Assembly (NCBI GenBank): GCA_964484465.1
Contig: CAZAFL010000005.1
Coordinates: forward strand, 73,885-137,884
Origin: CAZAFL01 sp964484465
GTDB lineage: Bacteria > Bacteroidota > Ignavibacteria > UBA10030 > SZUA-254
Reading direction: 5' to 3'
DNA: 64,000 nucleotides
In this document: piece after piece, positions 17,509 to 25,044 of the stretch
Layout of the letters: each line of letters opens with the position of its first letter
How positions within the stretch are numbered: the first letter of the stretch is position 1
Notes under the pieces: model-generated
The model's input: the letters and a program-made list of their open reading frames with translations, nothing else
Database searches by the model: none
Told to the model about the DNA's origin: nothing
Translations under genes and position numbers: made by a program

Positions 17509-18879
17509 ATGGACATCACGTTAATTGTTTTGTTAGGACTGGTGGGGAGTGGGCTCCTTTTCGCATTCATGCTCTATGTGTTTATGAACCCCGAAAAGGG
17601 TGTATATGTTTTCTTTTTCCTCGTGATTATTTCATCCCGGTACAGTGAAGTCACCATTGATCTTCCGTTTGCTAAAATACCGCTCATCGAGCCCTTCTTT
17701 TTCATCATGCTGTTTGTTTTTTTTGTACATCGCCTTACGACAAGGATAAAAGTGAGTTACGAACCTTATGGAAAAATATGGCTTTTTTTTCTCATTATCG
17801 GATTTGTGAGCCTTGCGCAGGGGCTATTTATCAGTCATCATGAAGTGAGTGATGCACTCGGAAGATTTCGAAGATTTATACTCTACCCGACTTCATTTTT
17901 TATTGTCCTGCAGTTTGTCGGCGACGACGTTCAAACGATCACGCGTCGGCTGTTGAAGACATTTGTCGCCGGGGGGGCGGTTATTTTCCTGTATTCGATC
18001 GTTCGCCTGACGTTCGGGTTTGATGTGTATCCCGAAGATTTATATCTCATGTTCACATATCATATTGACGGATGGTTTCTTGCATTCAACCTTTTCTTTT
18101 TTGTCCTTTATGGAACCCTGCAGACAAGAGGTGCAGTAACGAGCATTTCTGCGCGAATCATGGCTTTTTTATCATTGTTATTGATTATTTTCACGCTGCG
18201 GAGAGGCGTGTGGCTTGCCGTTGCTGCCGGAATGTTCATTACATACACTCTCCTGGATTGGCGGAAAGCAATCAGGTCGATGTTCAAGGTTGCAGTCGTG
18301 TTCTCCATAGTTGTCGTATTCATCATGATCGTGCTTCCGATTCTGCCCATTACTGCTAAATATGACTTTGTAGGAAATCTTACGGAAAGAGTCTTACAGA
18401 CGTCGAGTGAACAGTTTTCAACGACCGAAGTCGGGGGATCGGGGTCATTCCTGTGGCGGTTATACGCTCTCGCATACGGAGTGGAAATTTTCTTGAGTAA
18501 TCCCGTCTTTGGACAGGGAATGGGAGTTGCATCTACGTTCGCAGTACCCGGAATCGGCAAAATGGCCGTTGCTGACCACACCCTTCATGATGCCTACCTT
18601 GAACTTCTGGTGAATATGGGGATATTGGGTTTTATCCCGTTTGTGATGTTCCATAAAAATGTCATCGTTAATTTTCTGAGGTCAAGGAAAATGTTCGGAA
18701 ATGCCGAAACTCCTGTCTTATGTTCCGTCTTTGTGTTGTACCTGACAGGGATGATGTGGACGGCGGTTGACGTATTCCTTTCATCGAACGTAAATTTTAT
18801 CATTTTTATTTACATGCTTTGCGGGATACTGGCGAAAGCTTCGAGGTCCCGGCTCCAGACTCATCCTGCAGGGAATTAA
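17509..18879 (+). CDS. O-antigen ligase/polymerase (Wzy-like)
   Basis: A 456-residue membrane protein with about 12 predicted helices and one large periplasmic loop near residues 300-370 containing GGSGSFLWRLYALAYGVEIF and NPVFGQGMG, followed by HDAYLELLVNMGILGFIPF. This Wzy_C arrangement is shared by polymerases and O-antigen ligases, which cannot be told apart from sequence; its place beside the flippase favours polymerase. It starts 21 bases after the wzx-like gene. Confidence 0.8.
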   Translation: MDITLIVLLGLVGSGLLFAFMLYVFMNPEKGVYVFFFLVIISSRYSEVTIDLPFAKIPLIEPFFFIMLFVFFVHRLTTRIKVSYEPYGKIWLFFLIIGFVSLAQGLFISHHEVSDALGRFRRFILYPTSFFIVLQFVGDDVQTITRRLLKTFVAGGAVIFLYSIVRLTFGFDVYPEDLYLMFTYHIDGWFLAFNLFFFVLYGTLQTRGAVTSISARIMAFLSLLLIIFTLRRGVWLAVAAGMFITYTLLDWRKAIRSMFKVAVVFSIVVVFIMIVLPILPITAKYDFVGNLTERVLQTSSEQFSTTEVGGSGSFLWRLYALAYGVEIFLSNPVFGQGMGVASTFAVPGIGKMAVADHTLHDAYLELLVNMGILGFIPFVMFHKNVIVNFLRSRKMFGNAETPVLCSVFVLYLTGMMWTAVDVFLSSNVNFIIFIYMLCGILAKASRSRLQTHPAGN

Positions 18880-18958
18880 ATAACGGAAGCTTTGTTATCT
18901 CATGAAATCATTGGAGTGACCGGGAAAAAGCAGTATCCCGCATCGATTAATACTTCAC

Positions 18959-20119
18959 ATGATATCGAAAATATCTGATATGTTGAAGGTTGCCGGTATT
19001 CTGTTGTTGCGTCTTATCCTTAAGTGTCACCATTTGTTCTCCAATTCCATTCTCAGCGGCACATCCGATCGCTCAAATGGGCTTAAGTCGTTTATCATTT
19101 TTTCCTTTACGGGCATGGGTAATCTCCTCATGGTAACTCCTCTCATCGAGCAATTGCGCAAGTGTTTTCCTGAGGCAATGATAACCGTAGCCGTCAAGGA
19201 CGGACTAGAAGAGATTCTTGCTCATAATTCTTCCGTCAATCGTGTGATGACATTGTCAGAGGTATCAAAACATTGGCGTTCCGTCAGGAGGGAGAAGATT
19301 GATGTTTCCTTTACGACGTTCCCGTCGGAGAAGATTCGGGATGCAATTTTACCGTACATCATTGCCTGCAGGAAACGAATTGCTCATGCATATGAATATC
19401 CGTTCGGTAAAAATTTCGCTTTTCTTTACACCGATGTGGTTCCGTTTGAATTCAGCACTCATGATTCCGTCAAGAACGTTGATCTGTTACTTGCGCTTGG
19501 AATCGCCGGTGCAAAGAGAAATAATCTGACATATGCCTTTGAATTTGATTCCACCGATAATGAAAAAGCTTTCTCCTTTTTGAATGAAAAAGCGGCTGGC
19601 TCTGGTAAATTGTGGGTAGGGCTACATCCCGGGTCAAGTTCCGGATCGCTCGGCAGAGCGAAGAGGTGGGACTCCGCAAAATTTGCGTTACTGTCTGATA
19701 AAATCGTCAATGAAGTGCACGGCGTTTCAATCCTGTTTTGCGGGCCCGACGATGAGGATGTGGTCGCAGAAATCGTGAAACTTGCTGCGCCGGGGATGAT
19801 TGTCTCCAGAAACCACAGCAAACTCCAAACAGCTGCCATTATCAGTAAGTGTGCCTGTTTTATCAGCAATGATTCCGGGCTGGGACATCTTGCTGCGGCG
19901 GTAAAGGTGCCGGTCATATCATTGTTTGGTCCGGTCAATCCGACAAAATCCTCTCCGCTGGCAACTCGGAACATCATAATTAGAAAGGAATTGCCTTGTT
20001 CCCCCTGCCAGAAATTGTTTTCTGAAATTGTATGTCCGTATGACTACAAATGCATGAACCAGATTTCAGTGGATGAAGTCTTCGGCGCGCTAACCCGCAT
20101 ACTCGCTTCTGAAAAGTAA
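18959..20119 (+). CDS. Glycosyltransferase family 9 (heptosyltransferase-like)
   Basis: A 386-residue GT-B fold enzyme. The N-terminal pattern FSFTGMGNLLMVTPLIEQLRK and the C-terminal donor-site segments GLHPGSSS, CFISNDSGLGHLAAA and VISLFGPVNPTKSSP are those of ADP-heptose:LPS heptosyltransferases. CSPCQK and CPYDYKCM near the end supply cysteines often seen in this family. The acceptor and sugar are not known; within this locus it probably adds a sugar to the repeat unit or to lipid-A core. Confidence 0.85.
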   Translation: MISKISDMLKVAGILLLRLILKCHHLFSNSILSGTSDRSNGLKSFIIFSFTGMGNLLMVTPLIEQLRKCFPEAMITVAVKDGLEEILAHNSSVNRVMTLSEVSKHWRSVRREKIDVSFTTFPSEKIRDAILPYIIACRKRIAHAYEYPFGKNFAFLYTDVVPFEFSTHDSVKNVDLLLALGIAGAKRNNLTYAFEFDSTDNEKAFSFLNEKAAGSGKLWVGLHPGSSSGSLGRAKRWDSAKFALLSDKIVNEVHGVSILFCGPDDEDVVAEIVKLAAPGMIVSRNHSKLQTAAIISKCACFISNDSGLGHLAAAVKVPVISLFGPVNPTKSSPLATRNIIIRKELPCSPCQKLFSEIVCPYDYKCMNQISVDEVFGALTRILASEK

Positions 20120-20139
20120 GTCGAACCGGAAGGAAGGTG

Positions 20140-20170
20140 TTGATGTTTATTCTAATAATTTATTATATTA
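20140..20170 (+). promoter_or_regulatory. Possible internal promoter in the polysaccharide locus
   Basis: TTG (20140-20142), 21 bases, TATATTA (20164-20170). The spacing is one base longer than the usual 20 in this window. If used, transcription would start near 20176, supporting the start codon at 20201. Confidence 0.35.
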
Positions 20171-20200
20171 CGTTCCGGTGTGAGAAAACTACATATTCAT

Positions 20201-21391
20201 ATGAATAAATTTATTTTCGTACTCTTGTTTTGTTTTTTTGGATGGTGTGTGGCATGTTCCGGCGATATGCCGAAGATAGATTCCTTACAGCGAGATTATA
20301 CAAGGATAGAGAAAAAATGTAATCTGGAAAGCATCAAACCGGATACGAATTACAATTTTACAGGCAACTATGCGTGGGGTTTAAGTTACTTCCTCATGGC
20401 AAAATTGATTGTCTTTGAAAAGACGAGAGATGAGAAAGAGTTGACGAGCTTTATCCAGCTGGCACATATTCTTCTTTCGCGCATGGATCACGGTATCGGG
20501 TTACGGGATTGGAATAATATCATCGGGTACGGGTGGAGCTCAAGACGAAGATGGGATCCCACACAGAAAAAAAACGTGAATAACGGTCTGCCTATGCGTG
20601 ATCTTGTCGAAGATGCGATGATAACCTACCCGCTCCTGAGATTTTCCGAAGTGGTCTCTTCGGATTCTTCCGCTCTCAGGAATTATGTCCAAACCGCGCG
20701 TGAATTTGCCAGTTCGGCAGAGATGGTCATGGAAGAACACATCCGGGAACAGTGGGATGGAGCGGGTGGACACTTCTATTTCCCTAAAAATTCACCCATC
20801 TGGTCGGATGGCGTCAATGTCCCGCACAATTACGAAGCACAGGCCGGTCGATGTCTCCTGTTGTTATATCGCGTCACAAAGAAAGAGGAATACATACAGA
20901 TTGTCAGGACGCTTGCAAGTAATTTCAAGAAGGATCTAACCGCAAAAGGAAAGAATTATGTATGGTATTACTGGGGCGGGAAGGGATACCGCGGCTGGTC
21001 AACGGGGGAAGGAGTTTCAACACATACTCCTTCTCATTCCGGTTCAACTTCGGTAGAGGACGTAGGACATGGCGGCCTTGATATTCATTTCATGATTGAT
21101 TGCTATTACGCAAATATTGTCTTCGACAAAAATGATATCGACATGCTTACCAATACGTTTACAGCTGTGATCGACAAGCAAACATACTTGGCAGACAATG
21201 TCATAGGTGCTGGCGATTCAAAATCACGGGGAGCCCCGGTATTTTACTGGATACGATTCGCAGAATTTAGACCATCGGTGTACAACACATTCTTCGACAT
21301 TTTCTACAAGGATAAAGTTCTCGACAGTACGTATGGAAACGCGTATTTGGTTGCTAATCTCATAAAATATTTTCCGGACAACTCGAGGTGA
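20201..21391 (+). CDS. Exported protein of the polysaccharide locus, possible alpha/alpha-toroid enzyme
   Basis: A 396-residue protein with a hydrophobic N-terminal signal (MNKFIFVLLFCFFGWCVAC); CVAC could act as an imperfect lipobox. A GTG at 20180 would add seven residues. The body is almost all helical by appearance, with repeated Trp/Tyr/Gly-rich turns (YAWGLSYFLMAK, SHSGSTSVEDVGHGGLDIHF). This recalls six-hairpin or alpha/alpha-toroid polysaccharide lyases, epimerases and glycoside hydrolases, but no family signature is certain. A periplasmic or outer-membrane role in trimming or modifying the polymer is inferred from position only. Its stop overlaps the following glycosyltransferase start. 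Confidence 0.5.
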   Translation: MNKFIFVLLFCFFGWCVACSGDMPKIDSLQRDYTRIEKKCNLESIKPDTNYNFTGNYAWGLSYFLMAKLIVFEKTRDEKELTSFIQLAHILLSRMDHGIGLRDWNNIIGYGWSSRRRWDPTQKKNVNNGLPMRDLVEDAMITYPLLRFSEVVSSDSSALRNYVQTAREFASSAEMVMEEHIREQWDGAGGHFYFPKNSPIWSDGVNVPHNYEAQAGRCLLLLYRVTKKEEYIQIVRTLASNFKKDLTAKGKNYVWYYWGGKGYRGWSTGEGVSTHTPSHSGSTSVEDVGHGGLDIHFMIDCYYANIVFDKNDIDMLTNTFTAVIDKQTYLADNVIGAGDSKSRGAPVFYWIRFAEFRPSVYNTFFDIFYKDKVLDSTYGNAYLVANLIKYFPDNSR

Positions 21392-22263
21392 TGAACCACC
21401 ATTCATACGTGGTGATTACACCGGCACGCAACGAAGAAAAGTATATCGGGTTTACCATTCGTTCAATGTTGAACCAGACGATACAGCCTTCACTCTGGAT
21501 CATTGTTGATGACGGGTCGAGCGATGCCACCGCGAATATTGTCGCAGACGCCGCTTCGGGTTGTGATTGGATAAAGCTCGTTCGTAACAATCCTTCTAGC
21601 GGCCGTGGACCCGGTAGAAATGTTGTGTTTGCTTTTAATAGGGGAATATCCGAAATCGACCGGCAGTATGACTTTCTCGTGAAGTTCGATGCCGATTTGC
21701 AATTTGAACCTGATTATTTTGAAAAATTGCTTCAAAAGTTTACAGAAGATCCTCAGCTTGGAATTGGCGGTGGTTACTGTGCAATCAGGAACGGCAAAGA
21801 GTTAACGATCGATCAACCGCCCGATTACCATGTTCGGGGTGCGACAAAAATGTACCGCAGAGAATGCTTTGAACAGATCGGAGGGCTTGTCCCCGCCATG
21901 GGCTGGGATGGTTTGGATGAAATGAAAGCGATGATGCTCGGGTGGCGGACAAAAAGTTTTCGCGATTTGGTGCTGGTACATTGCCGCGCCACAGGATCCG
22001 AAACGGGATTGATTCATTATGCATGGATGTGGGGAAAATCTGCGTATTTTATGGGATACGACCCTCTCTTTTTTCTGGCCAGCTGTATCGCTAAATTCAA
22101 GAAGAAACCGTATGGAATTTTTGGATGTACCATGGTTGCAGGTTATCTGAAATCTTTCCTGTCGCGGGCGGAGGTTCTTGCAGACGAGGAATTGGTCCGA
22201 TTCATCAGGCAGTTTCAACGGAATCGCCTTCGTCTAAAAACTTTTTTTCAACCAGTGGGGTGA
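21391..22263 (+). CDS. Family 2 glycosyltransferase
   Basis: A 290-residue GT-A enzyme. The N-terminal VVITPARNEEKYIGFTIRSM, IIVDDGSSDAT and the metal-binding KFDADLQFEPDYF are typical, and GWDGLDEMKAMMLGW holds the ExD/ED-type acceptor motif. The ATG at 21391 shares one base with the upstream stop (TGATG); a GTG three bases earlier is also possible. No transmembrane segment is clear. Donor sugar unknown. Confidence 0.85.
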   Translation: MNHHSYVVITPARNEEKYIGFTIRSMLNQTIQPSLWIIVDDGSSDATANIVADAASGCDWIKLVRNNPSSGRGPGRNVVFAFNRGISEIDRQYDFLVKFDADLQFEPDYFEKLLQKFTEDPQLGIGGGYCAIRNGKELTIDQPPDYHVRGATKMYRRECFEQIGGLVPAMGWDGLDEMKAMMLGWRTKSFRDLVLVHCRATGSETGLIHYAWMWGKSAYFMGYDPLFFLASCIAKFKKKPYGIFGCTMVAGYLKSFLSRAEVLADEELVRFIRQFQRNRLRLKTFFQPVG

Positions 22264-22296
22264 TGTTCGTATTATTACATTTTACTGTTTTTCTGA

Positions 22297-22992
22297 ATGT
22301 CGTTGTTGATTCGGATTGATGTGGACAGGCCCTATGGCAAACAGTCGCTGTACCGGCATGTCATGAGCAGGATCGGTTCGGATTTGTATTTTCCCCGGAT
22401 AGAACCCCTGGGGTATCTCGACGACCTGAACATTATCCTACGATATCTCAACCGGGTGAACGCCCGCGCATATATTTTCTTTCGCCGTTGTACCCTTCCT
22501 ACGTTGTCGATTATGCATCTGATCTCCGAGGGAAACCATGTTGTGGGGCTTCATCTTGAGGATTCGCGGTCGTTCGAATCCTTTACATCGGAGCTTGAAA
22601 CGCTCAAACAACATACGCGAGAATCAATTGATGTTTTTTCCAAGCACGGTTCGGGAACAAAACGATACGGCCGTCGTCATTATAAACCTTACGAGCCTGA
22701 GAAATATATTGAGTGGGGGAAAAAAAGCGGGATGCGGGTTTTTTTTGGAAATTTGGAAAACCCGACGATTCTCCCACAGTCGTTGGCTGGGAATTTTATG
22801 TTTTTTCCGGCAGCATTTTGGTTTGAACCTCATTGGCGTGATGAGGAGCAGTTTCCAATCAAGTGGCTGATCGATGAGGCGAAAGAACGTAATGTTGTTA
22901 TGCTTATTCACCCTGACAACATTACCGCGGATAACGATTTGTTTTTACAATTTCGCGCTCTGATCAACAGCACCGAATCTATAATATTATGA
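22297..22992 (+). CDS. Polysaccharide deacetylase-like protein
   Basis: A 231-residue protein resembling the NodB-type deacetylase fold. It starts IRIDVDRPYG (metal-binding Asp pair), has GNHVVGLHLEDSRSFESF where the family has a His-containing second motif, and ends with VVMLIHPDN, a typical last catalytic His. It lacks a signal peptide, so it would act in the cytoplasm or on lipid-linked sugars at the membrane. Deacetylation of an N-acetyl sugar is the plausible reaction, but the canonical HxxxH motif is not obvious, so it may act on an unusual substrate. Confidence 0.6.
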   Translation: MSLLIRIDVDRPYGKQSLYRHVMSRIGSDLYFPRIEPLGYLDDLNIILRYLNRVNARAYIFFRRCTLPTLSIMHLISEGNHVVGLHLEDSRSFESFTSELETLKQHTRESIDVFSKHGSGTKRYGRRHYKPYEPEKYIEWGKKSGMRVFFGNLENPTILPQSLAGNFMFFPAAFWFEPHWRDEEQFPIKWLIDEAKERNVVMLIHPDNITADNDLFLQFRALINSTESIIL

Positions 22993-23031
22993 TGATGTCA
23001 CGGTTGTTTCAAATATGATTTTGATTGTTTG

Positions 23032-24195
23032 ATGAATATTTGCATGGTTGCTTATACAAATTATCTCACCGATGCACGACCAAGACGAGAAGCGGAAGCG
23101 TTAACCGGTCGGGGTGATATTGTTGATTTCATCGCCCTTAGCGAGCCCGGCCGGAGTCGGGTTGAAGTAGTAAATGGTGTCCGTCTTCTTCGCGTATCGC
23201 AATCACGGTACAGAGGCGCTAGTGGCGTCAGGTATCTTGCTTCGTACATCTGGTTTTTTTGCGTCGTGTCTGTCAAAGTGGTTTTTCTGTTTATCCGGAA
23301 GAGGTATGGCGTTATTTACGTCCACACAATGCCTGATTTCATGGTATTTGTAGGGCTGATTCCAAAAATGTTCGGTGCAAAAATTGTCCTCGATATGCAC
23401 GACATGATGCCTGAGTTGTACATGTCTAAATTCGGAGCTGGCGAGCATCACCTGCTTATCCGGGCAGTACGATTCCAGGAGCGTTTGAGTTTTGAATTCG
23501 CCGACCGTGTTATTTGTGTTCACGAACCGCATCGCCACGTGCTTCTGGGCAGGGGGGCGGCTAAGGAAAAACTAACGGCCTTACTCAACCTGCCGGACCC
23601 GTCCGTATTTGGAGGGAACCCATGCAGCCAGGCAATACAGGCTACAAACGGGTTGAGGCTTGTGTATCACGGAACGGTTGCGAAACGGTTGGGGTTAGAT
23701 ATTGCGGTGATTGCATTCCAGGAAGTCTTAAAATCAATTCCGGATGCTCATTTTGATATCTATGGCGACGGTGATTTTTCAGAGCATCTCGAAGGCCTCA
23801 TTCAAGAGCATCATCTCGAGGATAAGGTATTTTTCAGCAAGAGGTTCTTTCATGTGGACGAAATCCCATCGCTCATTAAAGGCGCTACGATGGGAATTAT
23901 TGCCAACCGCCGTGACACCGCAACCGAATATATGCTTCCTGTGAAAATGCTTGAATATATCTATCTTCACATTCCGGTAGTTGCGCCGAGGCTTTCCACG
24001 ATATCACATTATTTCCAGGATGACGCCATTGCTTTTTATACACCCGAGGATCAACATGATTTGGCGCAACAGATAATCGACTTGTACAATGATGAAGCAA
24101 AACGCAATCGACTTCTTCAAAATGCCCAGCCATTTATAGACCGATTTTCCTGGAAATCGATGAAAAAAGATTTGTTCAATGTGATTGACAATTGA
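23032..24195 (+). CDS. Family 4 glycosyltransferase
   Basis: A 387-residue GT-B enzyme. The N-terminal domain opens NICMVAYTNYLTDARPRREAEAL and carries the acceptor-domain strand IVLDMHDMMPELY. The C-terminal domain has LVYHGTVAKRLGLDIAV, FDIYGDGDF and the retaining donor motif at MGIIANRRDTATEYMLPVKMLEYI (E-x7-E type). The ATG at 23032 follows an in-frame TTG at 23029 that adds one residue. It would add a sugar to the repeat unit. Confidence 0.85.
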   Translation: MNICMVAYTNYLTDARPRREAEALTGRGDIVDFIALSEPGRSRVEVVNGVRLLRVSQSRYRGASGVRYLASYIWFFCVVSVKVVFLFIRKRYGVIYVHTMPDFMVFVGLIPKMFGAKIVLDMHDMMPELYMSKFGAGEHHLLIRAVRFQERLSFEFADRVICVHEPHRHVLLGRGAAKEKLTALLNLPDPSVFGGNPCSQAIQATNGLRLVYHGTVAKRLGLDIAVIAFQEVLKSIPDAHFDIYGDGDFSEHLEGLIQEHHLEDKVFFSKRFFHVDEIPSLIKGATMGIIANRRDTATEYMLPVKMLEYIYLHIPVVAPRLSTISHYFQDDAIAFYTPEDQHDLAQQIIDLYNDEAKRNRLLQNAQPFIDRFSWKSMKKDLFNVIDN

Positions 24196-24223
24196 CAACG
24201 TTCAAAATTTGTGTCTGTTGAAT

Positions 24224-25015
24224 ATGGGACCGGGAAAAAAGAAGATAAATGTCGTTGTAGGAATGGGAGAAATCGGAAAGCCATTGTTTCACCTTCTTTC
24301 GAAACAGGACGTGCCGATAGGAATCGACCTGACTCCTGTGGAAATCCATGAAAAGGTTTCGTTCATGCATGTTTGTTATCCCTACACTGACCATGCCCTG
24401 TTCGTACGAACTACCACCGACTATTGCAGGAAATACAGACCGGAAATCGTTATTATCCACAGTACAGTAACACCTGGTACGACAAGGCACATTGAATCGG
24501 CTGCGGGGATTCCCATTGTTTACAGTCCTGTCAGAGGGAAACATACGAAGATGGAGTCTGATCTTCTCATGTACACAAAGTTCATTGCGGGGACGGATGC
24601 TGATGCTGTAAAACAGGTCGAAAAACATTTCAATCAGGTTGGAATAAGAACAAAAATATTCAGTCAGCCGGAAACGGCAGAACTCGCGAAGTTACTCGAA
24701 ACGACATATTTTGGTCTGCTTATCGCCTGGGCTCAGGAGATGAATCGTTTCAGCGAACAGCACCATGTCGATTATTATGAGATGGCACAATTTTTTGAGG
24801 AAATTTCCTATCTTCCTCGGTCGATATTTCAGCCTGGCTTTATCGGGGGGCATTGTGTCATGCCAAATATTGAGCTTTTGAAATCAAAATTTCAGTCTGA
24901 ATTCCTGAACACCATCAAACATTCGAACGATAAGCGGGCAAGCGAACTTGGTATCAATGGTAAAGAACAACCAAAAAGAGTCGAGCCACTCAATTTGCAT
25001 CAGGAAACTCCATAG
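24224..25015 (+). CDS. Compact nucleotide-sugar-dehydrogenase-like protein
   Basis: A 263-residue protein with an N-terminal Rossmann motif (VVVGMGEIGKPLFHLL), a middle helical region (AELAKLLETTYFGLLIAWAQEMNRF) like the dimer helix of UDP-glucose/GDP-mannose dehydrogenases, and GFIGGHCVMPN, matching the active-site GGHC of UDP-N-acetylmannosamine dehydrogenases. The usual C-terminal UDP-sugar-binding domain is missing; the family is normally 400-440 residues. A TTG at 24185 would overlap the preceding gene, and ATG 24224 is preferred. It could be a short specialised oxidoreductase or a degenerate copy; the frame is intact and the active Cys kept. Confidence 0.6.
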   Translation: MGPGKKKINVVVGMGEIGKPLFHLLSKQDVPIGIDLTPVEIHEKVSFMHVCYPYTDHALFVRTTTDYCRKYRPEIVIIHSTVTPGTTRHIESAAGIPIVYSPVRGKHTKMESDLLMYTKFIAGTDADAVKQVEKHFNQVGIRTKIFSQPETAELAKLLETTYFGLLIAWAQEMNRFSEQHHVDYYEMAQFFEEISYLPRSIFQPGFIGGHCVMPNIELLKSKFQSEFLNTIKHSNDKRASELGINGKEQPKRVEPLNLHQETP

Positions 25016-25044
25016 GTTAAGAATCCGGCATCAAAGAAAACCGT

